From contig JAMLIB010000014.1 in NCBI GenBank assembly GCA_023954415.1, positions 1-33,006 on the forward strand: a stretch of DNA of 33,006 nt, in the 5' to 3' direction. Below are positions 7,286 to 15,230 of the stretch, piece by piece (the stretch's first letter is position 1; every line of letters starts with the position of its first letter). The notes under the pieces are model-generated. The model had not been told where the DNA came from and ran no database searches. It saw nothing but the letters and a program-made list of their open reading frames with translations. The translations under genes and the position numbers were made by a program. Origin of the DNA: Trueperaceae bacterium. Its GTDB lineage: Bacteria; Deinococcota; Deinococci; Deinococcales; Trueperaceae.

Positions 7286-8869
7286 ATGAACTTAGCCGTC
7301 ACCTATCCGACTCGCCGCTCCCCCCTCCTGGCGGGCAACGTCGTCGCGACCTCGCAGCCTCTCGCCGCTCAGGCGGGCCTCCGCATGCTCCTCGCGGGCG
7401 GCAATGCCGTGGACGCCGCCATCGCCGCGGCCATCACCCTCACGGTGGTGGAGCCGACCAGTAACGGCATCGGTAGCGACGCCTTCGCCATCGTGTGGGA
7501 CGGCACGCAATTGCGTGGCCTCAACGCTTCCGGTCGCTCGCCCGCCGCCTTGAGCGCGGAACGCTTTGCCGGTATGACGTCGATGCCCCTGCGCGGTTGG
7601 GACAGCGTGACGGTGCCAGGCGCCGTTTCCGCCTGGGTCGAACTCCACGAGCAGTTGGGGAGCCTCCCCTTCGAGCGGCTGTTCGAACCCGCCATCGGGT
7701 ACGCCCGGGACGGGTTCCTGGTCGGAGCCATCACGGCCCGGCTGTGGCAGCGCGCGGAGGCGACGTTCAGCAACTTCCCGGAGTTCAACAGGGTGTTCCT
7801 GCCGAACGGGCGCGCGCCGGCGGCCGGTGAGCGCTTCCGCAACCCAGACCAAGCGGCCACGCTCACGGAGATAGCCTCCACCCGAGGGGAGTCCTTCTAC
7901 CAGGGCGCGCTCGCGGAACGGATCGCGGCGGAGGCCCGGCTCGGCGGCGGGGCCATGACCGAAGCGGACCTGGCCGGCCACAGGGCGGATTGGGTGGAGA
8001 CCATCTCGACCCCCTACAGGGAGCACGAGCTGCACGAGATCCCACCGAACGGCCAGGGCCTCGCGGCGCTCATGGCGCTCGGCATCCTCAGGCACTACGA
8101 CATGGCGTCCGTGCCGGTCGACTCGGCCGACTCCCTACATCTTCAGATCGAGGCCATGAAGCTCGCGTTCGCCGACTGCTACCGGTACGTGGCGGACCCC
8201 GAGCACATGGAACTGCCCGTCTCATCCCTTCTCGACGACGACTACCTGGCCGGCAGGGCGAGGTTGATAGACATGCGGCGCGCCGGCTCGCCGCAGCATG
8301 GGGTGCCCGGACCGGGAGGGACCGTCTACCTGACCGCGGCAGACGAAACGGGCATGATGGTCTCTTTCATCCAGTCGAACTATCACGGTTTCGGTTCCGG
8401 GGTCGTCGTTCCAGGCACTGGGATCTCCCTACAGAACCGCGGAGCCGGCTTCGTGCTGAAGTCCGGTCACCCCAACTGCGTGGCGGGAGGAAAGCGGCCC
8501 TTCCACACCATCATCCCGGCCTTCCTCACCAAGCAAGGCGCCCCTCTGATGAGTTTCGGAGTCATGGGCGGCCCGATGCAGCCCCAGGGCCACACCCAGA
8601 TGGTCGTCCGGGTCGTCGACCACCAGCAGAACCCTCAGGCCGCCGCCGACGCCCCACGTTGGCAGGTACTGGGGGGCACCAAGGTGGCGGTAGAGGCAGG
8701 CTTCTCCCCCACCGTGTTGGCCGAGCTGGAGGCGCGCGGACACATCATCCAGGAGTCGAGCCTCGGCGCCGACTTCGCGTTCGGAGGGGCTCAGCTCATC
8801 TATAGGGCCGATGGCGGCTACGTGGCGGGCACTGACCCCCGGAAGGACGGGCAGGCCGTCGGGTACTGA
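7286..8869 (+). CDS. Gamma-glutamyltransferase family protein (YwrD-like)
   Basis: This 527-residue N-terminal-nucleophile hydrolase proenzyme belongs to the gamma-glutamyltransferase family. The N-terminal half has ASGRSPAAL, VTVPGAVSAWVELHEQLG and NGQGLAALMAL. The self-cleavage site is the GGTVYLTAAD segment, where Thr346 would become the nucleophile of the small subunit. SFIQSNYHGFGSGVVVPGTG and LQNRGAGFVL follow, as in the YwrD-like branch. No signal peptide is seen, so it is probably cytoplasmic, unlike classical periplasmic GGT. The ATG at 7286 lies 5 nt after the Lrp stop with GGAG upstream; the longer reading frame starts inside the regulator and is not used. It may release glutamate or an amine from the imported substrate. 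Confidence 0.9.
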   Translation: MNLAVTYPTRRSPLLAGNVVATSQPLAAQAGLRMLLAGGNAVDAAIAAAITLTVVEPTSNGIGSDAFAIVWDGTQLRGLNASGRSPAALSAERFAGMTSMPLRGWDSVTVPGAVSAWVELHEQLGSLPFERLFEPAIGYARDGFLVGAITARLWQRAEATFSNFPEFNRVFLPNGRAPAAGERFRNPDQAATLTEIASTRGESFYQGALAERIAAEARLGGGAMTEADLAGHRADWVETISTPYREHELHEIPPNGQGLAALMALGILRHYDMASVPVDSADSLHLQIEAMKLAFADCYRYVADPEHMELPVSSLLDDDYLAGRARLIDMRRAGSPQHGVPGPGGTVYLTAADETGMMVSFIQSNYHGFGSGVVVPGTGISLQNRGAGFVLKSGHPNCVAGGKRPFHTIIPAFLTKQGAPLMSFGVMGGPMQPQGHTQMVVRVVDHQQNPQAAADAPRWQVLGGTKVAVEAGFSPTVLAELEARGHIIQESSLGADFAFGGAQLIYRADGGYVAGTDPRKDGQAVGY

Positions 8870-8941
8870 CGCGCGCGCGGATACCGCCCAACGCCGCCTG
8901 GCCCTCTGACCCGCCGACGGCCCTTCGCGAGCCCCGCCTAA

Positions 8942-10024
8942 TCACCCGCGCCGCGCGTCGTTCGGGTAGGTGATGCCCACCTGCCGCCGCACCTCGTCGA
9001 ACAGCCGCATGGTGGCGAGCGTCTGCTCCAGCGGCATGGCCGGACTCTCGTGCAGGCCGGCCTGCACGCAGCGCGTCACCTCGCGGAGCTGGAAGGCGTA
9101 GGGCGCGTCCGTCAGCTCGAACTCCTCGGACCGGCGCGCGGCACCCTTGACGACCGTGAAGCCGTTCGGGCGGCTGAGGGACGGGCCCGTCTCCAGGCAC
9201 CCCTCGGTGCCGACGATGCGCGCCCTGCGCGTCGAATCGGAGACGAACGAGACCACGACCTGGGAGTGCGCGCCGCCCGCGTGCGTCAGCGCGAGGGCGC
9301 AGAGCTCGTCGACGCCGTCCCTGTTCACGTTCCCTGTCGCCCGCACGCCGGTCGGGAGACCGAGGGCGCCGATCACCCAGCAGAGCGGGTAGACGGCCAG
9401 GTCCAGGAGCGCGCCGCCACCGTCCACGGGTGCCCAGAGGCGCGTTCTGGGGTCGCGCTCGGCCATGAAACCCATGTCGGCCTGCACGTAGCGCACGCGG
9501 CCGAGCTCGCCGCTCTCCAGGACGTCCATAGCGGCCACGTACGTGGGGAGGAAGCGCGTCCAGACGGCCTCCATCAGGAACAGACCGCGGTCGCGCGCGA
9601 GGCGTACGAGGTCCTCGGCCTCGGCCGCCGTGATCGCGAACGCCTTCTCGACGAGGACGTGCTTGCCCGCGCGCAGCATGGCGCCGGCGACGGCGTGGTG
9701 CTGGCCGTGTGGGGTCGCGACGTACACGACGTCCACCTCGGGGTCGGCGGCAAGGGCCTCGTAACCACCTGCGCCGCCGTAGGACGCACTGAAGCCGTAC
9801 TGGGTGGCGAAGGCCGCCGCCTTGGTGGCGTCGCGGCTGCTCACGGCCTGGAGCCGCGCGTCCTCGAGGAGCGCGAGCTGGGCGGTGACGGTATGCGCGA
9901 TCTTGCCCGTGGACACGACGCCCCAGCGCAGGGCGAGGCCGGTGGCGGCGAACGGGTCGGGGGCCGGCCGGCCTCCGTGGGGCTGCGGTGGCGTCGTGAG
10001 CGGTCTGGCGACGTGGCGTTCCAT
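8942..10024 (-). CDS. Gfo/Idh/MocA family oxidoreductase
   Basis: This 360-residue NAD(P)-dependent oxidoreductase has a Rossmann start at about residue 33 (LRWGVVSTGKIAHTV, a GxxxxGxIA-type loop). The VDVVYVATPHGQHH segment and the family motif GKHVLVEKAF (Glu-Lys-Ala in place of Glu-Lys-Pro) follow. The C-terminal domain contains GGGALLDLAVYPLCW, typical of the dihydrodiol dehydrogenase-like subgroup acting on sugars or diols. The N-terminal 30 residues are a Pro-rich extension. No ribosome site is seen before the ATG at 10024, but TACCCT lies 5 nt upstream, so a leaderless transcript is possible. It is convergent with the gamma-glutamyltransferase gene and divergent from the MFS gene. The substrate is unknown. 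Confidence 0.88.
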   Translation of the reverse strand: MERHVARPLTTPPQPHGGRPAPDPFAATGLALRWGVVSTGKIAHTVTAQLALLEDARLQAVSSRDATKAAAFATQYGFSASYGGAGGYEALAADPEVDVVYVATPHGQHHAVAGAMLRAGKHVLVEKAFAITAAEAEDLVRLARDRGLFLMEAVWTRFLPTYVAAMDVLESGELGRVRYVQADMGFMAERDPRTRLWAPVDGGGALLDLAVYPLCWVIGALGLPTGVRATGNVNRDGVDELCALALTHAGGAHSQVVVSFVSDSTRRARIVGTEGCLETGPSLSRPNGFTVVKGAARRSEEFELTDAPYAFQLREVTRCVQAGLHESPAMPLEQTLATMRLFDEVRRQVGITYPNDARRG

Positions 10025-10029
10025 GCGTG

Positions 10030-10136
10030 AGGGTAGCGCGTCAGCGAGCCGCTAGGGGCGTTGCCCTACGCGCTCCGCCCGGCGCCGTTCCGGTAGCGCA
10101 GCGCCCCGCGTGGTCAGGTCGCCCACCTGATACGCT
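10030..10136. promoter_or_regulatory. Divergent promoter region with two possible leaderless -10 boxes
   Basis: TACCCT on the minus strand (10035-10030) ends 5 nt before the oxidoreductase ATG. TACGCT on the plus strand (10131-10136) ends 7 nt before the MFS ATG. Neither gene has a Shine-Dalgarno site. TANNNT boxes at this distance mark leaderless promoters in Deinococcota and actinobacteria. Matching -35 boxes are not clear. Confidence 0.35.
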
Positions 10137-10143
10137 TCGCGCC

Positions 10144-11475
10144 ATGAGGTTCCACGGCTGGCGCATCGCCTGGGCGTTGGCCGTCACGCAGACCGTCGGT
10201 TACGGGGTCCTCTACTACGCCTACAGCGTGTTCACGGTGCCGATGGAGGCCGAGCTCGGCTTCACGCGCGCCCAGACCTCTGGCGCCTACTCGCTCGGGC
10301 TGCTCCTGTCCGGCCTGGCCGCCATGCCCATCGGGCGGTGGGTGGACGCGCGCGGCGCGCGCGTGCCCATGAGCGTCGGCTCCCTGCTCGGCGCGGCGTG
10401 CGTGCTCCTGTGGTCGTACGCGAACTCACTGACGGGTCTGTTCCTGGCACAGGCAGGCATCGGCCTGGCGATGGGGCTCACGCTCTACGATGTCGCGTTC
10501 ACGGTCCTGGCGGCGTGGTTCAGGCGCGACCGCATCAAGGCCATGCTGGTCGTGACGATGGTGGCCGGTCTCGCGAGCACGATCTTCGTGCCCGTCGCCA
10601 CGGCCGCCCTGGAGGGGTTCGGGTGGCGCGTCGCCCTGCGGCTGCTCGCCCTGGTCCTGGCCGTCGCATGTGTCCCGTTGCATGCGCTCGTGCTGCGCGA
10701 CCACCCGCGCCGGCTCGGTCAGGAGCCGGACGGACGCGCGCCGTCCGGCTCGGGGGCGGCGCCGGCGACCGGGTCCGGGACGGGCGCGGCGCCGACGTCG
10801 GCGCCCGGCACCGCGTCCGGCTCGGCGACCGCGTCGGCGCCCGGCATGGCGCCCTCGCCCCCCACGGAGCCCGCTACGGGCGCCCGCGAGGCGCTGCGCT
10901 CCGGCCTGTTCTGGTGGCTCACGGCGGCGTTCGTGGCCGACCGGCTCGCGATCGTCGCCGTCGCGGCCCACTCGGTGCCGCTGCTCCTCGAGCGCGGCTA
11001 CGCCCCGGCCCTGGTGGCCGCCGTGGCGGGCTCGATCGGGCTCGTGCAGGTCGTCGGCCGCGTCGTCTTCGCGCCCGCCGCGCGCGTCTTCAGCCTCTAC
11101 ACGTTGGCGGTCGGTACGTACCTGACGCGCGTCCTCGCCCTCCTCGGGCTCCTCGCCCTGCCGGGTGGGGTCGGCCTGTGGGTGTTCGCGGCGCTGTTCG
11201 GCCTCGCGAACGGGGCCAGCACCCTGGCGCGGGGCGGGCTCGTCGGGGAGGCGTTCGGCTCCGCCAACTACGGCGCCATCAACGGCAGCATGGCGACCTT
11301 CATCGCGGCGTCGCAGACCGTCGCGCCGCTCGGCGTCGGGCTGCTGCACGTGCGCACGGGCGGCTACGACGCCGCTCTCTGGCTGCTCGTCGGGGCCGGC
11401 GTGCTCGCGGCGTTCGCCGCGCAGCGGGCGCGGGGGGCGGCGAAGGCGCGGGGCGTGGTGGGCGGCGCGGCCTAA
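10144..11475 (+). CDS. Major facilitator superfamily transporter
   Basis: This 443-residue inner-membrane transporter has about 12 membrane spans in two halves. Span 1 is near residues 5-30 (WRIAWALAVTQTVGYGVLYY), and the motif A-like loop PIGRWVDARGAR follows span 2. The halves are joined by a cytoplasmic linker of about 50 residues (about 200-250) made almost only of Gly, Ala, Pro, Ser and Thr, unusually low in complexity. It resembles the MCT/oxalate-formate antiporter-like branch, which exports or exchanges small organic anions; the substrate is not determinable. The ATG at 10144 is chosen because the hydrophobic protein begins there; the upstream in-frame extension is Arg-rich and implausible. 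The gene ends about 80 nt before a strong GC hairpin. Confidence 0.85.
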   Translation: MRFHGWRIAWALAVTQTVGYGVLYYAYSVFTVPMEAELGFTRAQTSGAYSLGLLLSGLAAMPIGRWVDARGARVPMSVGSLLGAACVLLWSYANSLTGLFLAQAGIGLAMGLTLYDVAFTVLAAWFRRDRIKAMLVVTMVAGLASTIFVPVATAALEGFGWRVALRLLALVLAVACVPLHALVLRDHPRRLGQEPDGRAPSGSGAAPATGSGTGAAPTSAPGTASGSATASAPGMAPSPPTEPATGAREALRSGLFWWLTAAFVADRLAIVAVAAHSVPLLLERGYAPALVAAVAGSIGLVQVVGRVVFAPAARVFSLYTLAVGTYLTRVLALLGLLALPGGVGLWVFAALFGLANGASTLARGGLVGEAFGSANYGAINGSMATFIAASQTVAPLGVGLLHVRTGGYDAALWLLVGAGVLAAFAAQRARGAAKARGVVGGAA

Positions 11476-11553
11476 CCGGCGCGGCGCGTAGTCGGCAGCC
11501 GGCGCGGCGCGGATCGCTCCGTGCCGCCCCCCCCCGGGGGCGTCCCAAAGGGC

Positions 11554-11580
11554 GAGCCCCGCGTGGGAGGCGCGGGGCTC
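11554..11580 (+). terminator. 10-bp GC-rich hairpin after the MFS gene
   Basis: GAGCCCCGCG (11554-11563) pairs perfectly with CGCGGGGCTC (11571-11580) around a 7-nt loop. It is well placed to end the MFS transcript. No T-run follows, so it may be a weak intrinsic terminator or act with Rho. A smaller 7-bp hairpin (GAGGTAA/TTACCTC, 11601-11622) follows. No gene is seen between 11476 and 12018. Confidence 0.6.
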
Positions 11581-11777
11581 AGATCGGAAGAGGATGGGAG
11601 GAGGTAATGGGAGAGTTACCTCGAATCCACGACCACAGCCTACGGAGAGGGCGTCACGGGATTCTTACAAGGTCTCTTACTATTACCGCCACCGCCTTGA
11701 TGCTAGCCACACCTTCCAGCGGCGGCTGGCCAAGCGATCGGCGACGCCAGGAGGGCTTTCACGCGCACTAGGAAGTG

Positions 11778-11843
11778 AACCAAGGTTGGTCGGCAACCTT
11801 AGCCACGGAGTCCGCCATCTAAGGTTGCCGGCTAACCTTGGTT
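11778..11843. repeat. 25-bp imperfect inverted repeat with nested AAGGTT motifs
   Basis: Arm 11778-11802 matches the reverse complement of arm 11819-11843 at 23 of 25 positions, around a 16-bp spacer. Each arm is itself a smaller inverted repeat of AAGGTT and AACCTT, so four such half-sites occur at 11782, 11795, 11821 and 11834. The element lies in the gap between the convergent MFS and rep genes. It could be the rep terminator, a multimer-resolution or recombination site, or a protein-binding cruciform. No T-run favours simple termination. Confidence 0.65.
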
Positions 11844-12018
11844 GAGAACCTATGGCGCTCGAGACAGACTGGGGGACGTATCGAGCCCGCGCGAGGCAAG
11901 GTGACGCCCCCACCAGCCGCTCACGCGTCGTCGACAGCCCACCGAGTTCACGCGAGGTGAGGCGGCACCTCTCCCCTATCCGGGCTGGCATGCGATCGGG
12001 TCGTCTAGGCGATCTCAG

Positions 12019-13506
12019 TCACTGGGCGTCCTGCAACTCGGCGAGGATCTTCTCCCGGTCAGCTTCCCCGTACTCCTTCAGCGGGTCGACGGCCTTCAGG
12101 TAGGCGGCGACGTCGAGGAGGTGCGGCGGCAGCGTCATGAGGCCGTGGGTCGTCATGACGTCCATGCGGCTCGTCTCGTAGAGGGCGCCCTGCCAGCCGT
12201 CGGCCTCGATGCGCTCGAGGGTGAACCTGTGGACGGTGGCCTGCATGAGCGTGTGGACGAGGTCCCGCTGGTCGGGAGACAGGGCCTCCCAGGCGTCCGC
12301 GGCACGTTGCCTGCGGGCGCGGTGCAAGGCGTCCGCGATGGTCGTGGCGATGCTGCGCGCCTGCTCGCGCGTGAGCGGTTGCGGACCGCCGTTCTCCGGC
12401 TCGTCCTGCCTGGGCGGCTCGACGCCCTGTTGGAGCAGGCTGTTGACGAAACCGCCGAGGTTGTAGATCGGCCTGCCGCCCTGCTCCGCTCGCGCCTGCA
12501 GCACGCGCGCGTAGGCGACCAGGTCGAGGACCCGCTGGGCGCCGTAGCGGGCAACGGACCGCTCAGGATCCTGGCCCCAGCCGATGTCGCGCAGCGCGTC
12601 GGCCGCCTGGAGCTCCTTGAGGAGCTGCTCCTTGTCGGCCTTCTGCGCGACGCGCTTGGCGAGGCTCGCAGGCAGGCGCACACGCGGCTGGAAGACGTCG
12701 TTGCGCCTGATCTGGAACGACACGCGCTGGAACTTACGGCCTACCTTGTCCGGCTCGTAATCGAAGGTCAGGCACGTGTAGGCGCCGAACTCCTCCTGCG
12801 CCTTGTCGAGGACGTAGCGGAAGTCTTTGAACCGCTCGTACTTCCCGTCGAGGCCGAGACGGAGCTTGAGGTCGTCGACGTCGAAGATGAGCTGCGAGCG
12901 CTCGCCGGCGTAGCTGGCCGTGTAGAGCACCTCGAACAGGCGCATGCTGTTGAAGCTCTCGAACGACAGGAGCTGCTCGGTGGGGATGATGCTGAAGTCG
13001 CGCCTGAGCTGAAGGAGGTAGGGCTTGAGCCTCGGGTGGATGTGGATCTCGATGGCAGCCATCTCGCCGCTGTCGCGCCCGTTGTCGTAGCGCGCCTCCG
13101 AGACCCACTGGAACATCACCCAGTCGCCGTTGGGCTCCTTGATCTGGATGGTCTGCTCCAGGAGCTCCCTAGCCGACTCCTCGATCCGCGAGTAGATGCT
13201 CTTGCCGCTGATGTTGAAGAGCTGGGCGTACTCCCAAGCGGTGATGCGGATCGGCTCAAGCGTGAGGTCTTCCTTGGTGATGTCGGAGAGCGCGAGGACG
13301 AGCAACCGTTTCGTGAGGATGCCCATCTCCTGCCGGCTGAGCGCCAAGGGGTTGGCCTGGGTGATGGAGAGAGACGGACCGTAGCTCCTCCGCTGCGGCG
13401 CACGCTGCTTGCTCTTGGTCCGTTGTGAGCGGGGTCTGCCCGCCGGTTGCGCCTGACGCGCAGCCGTCCTGCCGACCGCCTCGCCGAAAGGTGTCTCTTC
13501 GCTCAT
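12019..13506 (-). CDS. repA: Plasmid replication initiator, Rep_3 (RepA/RepB-like) type
   Basis: This 495-residue protein has the two-winged-helix initiator layout. A basic N-terminal tail precedes a first winged helix with ITQANPLALSRQEMGILTKR (about 48-67), EYAQLFNISGKSIYSRIEES and YLLQLRRDFSIIPTEQLLSF. The second part contains SMRLFEVLYTASYAGERS and a DLKLRLGL segment. Such initiators bind iterons upstream of their own gene and melt an adjacent AT-rich block. Both kinds of element occur just upstream here (13.66-14.16 kb). The C-terminal 200 residues are longer than in small-plasmid Reps and of unknown role. The ATG at 13506 has GGAGAGG upstream. The gene marks the region as a self-replicating or once self-replicating molecule. 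Confidence 0.85.
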   Translation of the reverse strand: MSEETPFGEAVGRTAARQAQPAGRPRSQRTKSKQRAPQRRSYGPSLSITQANPLALSRQEMGILTKRLLVLALSDITKEDLTLEPIRITAWEYAQLFNISGKSIYSRIEESARELLEQTIQIKEPNGDWVMFQWVSEARYDNGRDSGEMAAIEIHIHPRLKPYLLQLRRDFSIIPTEQLLSFESFNSMRLFEVLYTASYAGERSQLIFDVDDLKLRLGLDGKYERFKDFRYVLDKAQEEFGAYTCLTFDYEPDKVGRKFQRVSFQIRRNDVFQPRVRLPASLAKRVAQKADKEQLLKELQAADALRDIGWGQDPERSVARYGAQRVLDLVAYARVLQARAEQGGRPIYNLGGFVNSLLQQGVEPPRQDEPENGGPQPLTREQARSIATTIADALHRARRQRAADAWEALSPDQRDLVHTLMQATVHRFTLERIEADGWQGALYETSRMDVMTTHGLMTLPPHLLDVAAYLKAVDPLKEYGEADREKILAELQDAQ

Positions 13507-13657
13507 CGCCTCTCCCCTACCCTACCGGAGCCGTTCGCCACCACCGTCTCGCGGAGGCAGGCGCGGGCCGAAGCTCCAGTGGTCGCGCGGGCTGCTTGAC
13601 TACGTGCAGACCTCCGCGCCTCGAAGATGATACGGCCAGTGGGGATGATGGGTCAAC

Positions 13658-14156
13658 GTTTCCCCTATTATTCCCACCATCCGCGGGGCGCCGTGCTTAG
13701 TTCCCCAGTTTTCCCGCTCCGGTACCCGCGTCCTCCCCTTTGGTACCCGGCCCTTCCCAGACGCGTACCCCGCTTGTCCCCACCGGGTACCGCGCACGTC
13801 CCGCCGCGGTACCCCGCCTCACCCGCTCGAACCACGAAACGCACGTGAGGAACGCGATCCGCCCGCACTCCATTAAAGAGAATGCTAAAGCTTTTGAAGA
13901 AAACACCGCAATGCCCTGATGCTGTGACCAGAGTAGAGCTCAACCCAGTAGCGGCATGGACGCCGGGGCGCCACTGCCGAGCGCCACCACCTCCGACAGC
14001 TACCTTGGTCCCACGGTGTCCCCTTTTCCGGGCTGGAGCCGCGGCCGGTACCGCTCTCTTCCCACACGACGTTCCGACCGCTGCGGGACCATCGCCTCTG
14101 ATCCTAGTACCCCCGCTTCCCTACTTCGCCGTCCAGTACCCTGTCTTCCCCGCCCT
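13658..14156 (+). repeat. Iteron-like array, cluster 1 (GTACC..TCCCC units, forward)
   Basis: A 21-22-bp unit with consensus GTACCCCGCnTnTCCCC is repeated head to tail at 13700 (degenerate GTTCCCC start), 13722, 13743, 13765, 13787 and 13809. Start-to-start spacing is 22, 21, 22, 22 and 22. A more degenerate copy lies near 13658. Further single units in the same orientation start at 14048, 14107 and 14136. The array lies directly upstream of repA, where Rep_3 initiators normally have their binding sites. This is the likely replication origin. Confidence 0.85.
13869..13908. other. AT-rich block beside the iterons (candidate DNA unwinding element)
   Basis: About 40 bp, including CATTAAAGAGAATGC and AAGCTTTTGAAGAAAAC, stands out as AT-rich in a very GC-rich context. 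It starts roughly 40 bp after the last regular iteron. Iteron plasmid origins usually have the melting region in this place. I saw no clear DnaA box (TTATCCACA). Confidence 0.55.
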
Positions 14157-14508
14157 ACCTACCCGCTCGGCGTCCGCTTCCGAGTCGTCGGCTACCAGGC
14201 GGACTACGTGGCCGATGGGCTTGGCAGAAACACTCATGGACTCCCATCGCACGGGCCCTGCTCCGAGGACGGCGTGACGACCGTCGCCTCGTCGGGTCCT
14301 CGTCGTCCTGGTCGCGACCTTTCGCGTCGTTCTTGCGCCAAGGTATTACCGTGTGGGTTCTCGCGGTTGACGGCGAGTGGCGATGCCGCTAGCTGGGATT
14401 CCACCCTGTAGACGCGGGACGGGGCTAGGAGCCGAGGTGCTATTTTCCTCGTCCTCGTCCTCTTCCCTGCCCCGGGTCGCCCCGCTCCGCCTGGCGAGGT
14501 CCCGAAGC

Positions 14509-14591
14509 GCATGTGGGGATGTGGCGGTACTCGTCCGGGCGGTGAATGGCACTTGAGGGTCATTCGCGGCTAAGTGGGGGAAGATCGGTAC
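14509..14591 (-). repeat. Two inverted iteron-like units
   Basis: Units in reverse orientation end with GTAC at 14527-14530 and 14588-14591. Each reads, on the minus strand, GTACCG followed after 6-7 nt by TCCCC (GTACCGCCACATCCCCACAT and GTACCGATCTTCCCCCACTT). They lie in non-coding DNA between the repA origin and the parS-like palindromes. The remaining DNA from 14160 to 14800 shows no gene and no other structure I could support. Confidence 0.6.
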
Positions 14592-14802
14592 CGGCTGGGC
14601 TATTGAGCGTGGCCGTGGTCAGGCACGTCTCGGGAGCTTCTCGGGCGCCTACGCCTTCCTTCCGAGCTCCTATGGGGCGTGCGCGGCAGGGTGTCATGCG
14701 ATGCGCCGATGCGGACATGCGTCCGCGAGTCCGAGGCGTGCGACCGCTTCTATTGAGGGTTGTCACTGCGTCTCGATCGCGTCCAGGACAAGAGGTCTCG
14801 CC

Positions 14803-14818
14803 GCCATAACGTTATGGC
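14803..14818. promoter_or_regulatory. Perfect 16-bp palindrome, copy 1 (candidate parS)
   Basis: GCCATAACGTTATGGC is a perfect 16-bp palindrome and recurs exactly at 14931-14946. Two identical palindromes upstream of parA in a non-coding region are the pattern expected of ParB centromere sites, which are 14-16-bp palindromes in the chromosomal ParB class. The sequence differs from canonical chromosomal parS (TGTTTCACGTGAAACA), as expected for a plasmid-specific ParB. Confidence 0.7.
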
Positions 14819-14929
14819 TAAACCACCTTTCATCGTGGAGCGCGTCCTCTTGGCATTGCGCGGCAGGCCTGCGGAAGCTAGTGGAAGCTCGGCGTTGCGA
14901 GGCTAGTCGAGAATCGCGGCGTGCGTGAT

Positions 14930-14947
14930 CGCCATAACGTTATGGCG
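14930..14947. promoter_or_regulatory. Perfect 18-bp palindrome, copy 2 (candidate parS)
   Basis: The same 16-bp palindrome as at 14803 is extended by a C/G pair to 18 bp. Centre-to-centre spacing from copy 1 is 128 bp, and parA begins about 285 bp downstream. It is a candidate ParB binding and nucleation site. Confidence 0.7.
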
Positions 14948-15085
14948 TGATCGACACGATGCGAGTGCGGCGCGCTCGGTTACGACCCACGCGGCTACGT
15001 TGCGGCCGCGACCACCATGGCAGCCTTCGGTTCGTCCCCCCTTCGCGCCCATCATCATGCCCGGCGCCACGTCGGCACCACGCCC

Positions 15086-15180
15086 GCACCAGGTTCGGCA
15101 CCAGGTTCGACACACCGGTTCTCGCCGGCTCTCGTCCGTGCGCGCTGGCGGTCGTCGCGCGTAACCGCGGAAGGTACAAT
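15086..15180 (+). promoter_or_regulatory. parA upstream region: tandem 12-bp repeat and -10 box
   Basis: GCACCAGGTTCG occurs twice in tandem (15086-15097 and 15098-15109), followed by a degenerate third copy. A TACAAT -10 box lies at 15175-15180, about 50 nt before the parA start; its -35 is weak. Tandem repeats just upstream of a par operon promoter are often operators for autoregulation by ParA or ParB. That role is inferred. Confidence 0.4.
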
Positions 15181-15230
15181 CGACGGGCCGGCATCTTCGA
15201 GTTGCTGGTCCTCAGGAGGCGGGTGGCCGC

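Noticed and set aside
11581-11592. Sequencing-adapter contamination as a definite call
   Set aside because: Only 12 bases match and the next base differs, with ordinary sequence afterwards. It is kept only as an item to check, not annotated as contamination.
10338-11771. 477-codon plus-strand frame overlapping the MFS gene
   Set aside because: It is extremely Arg-rich shadow sequence of the transporter gene, without domain motifs.
12121-13428. Long plus-strand open frame opposite the rep gene
   Set aside because: It is antisense to a clear Rep_3 initiator, has Leu/Glu/Val/Arg-biased composition from GC-rich codon shadowing, and shows no ribosome site or family motif.
13700-13830. CRISPR array
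   Set aside because: The 22-bp period has no unique spacers between repeats and no cas genes are nearby; the units are contiguous iterons beside a rep gene.
13839-13860. Canonical chromosomal parS (TGTTTCACGTGAAACA)
   Set aside because: ACGAAACGCACGTGAGGAAC shares only the CACGTG-like core and is not a palindrome of the right kind; the 16-bp palindromes at 14803 and 14931 are better candidates.
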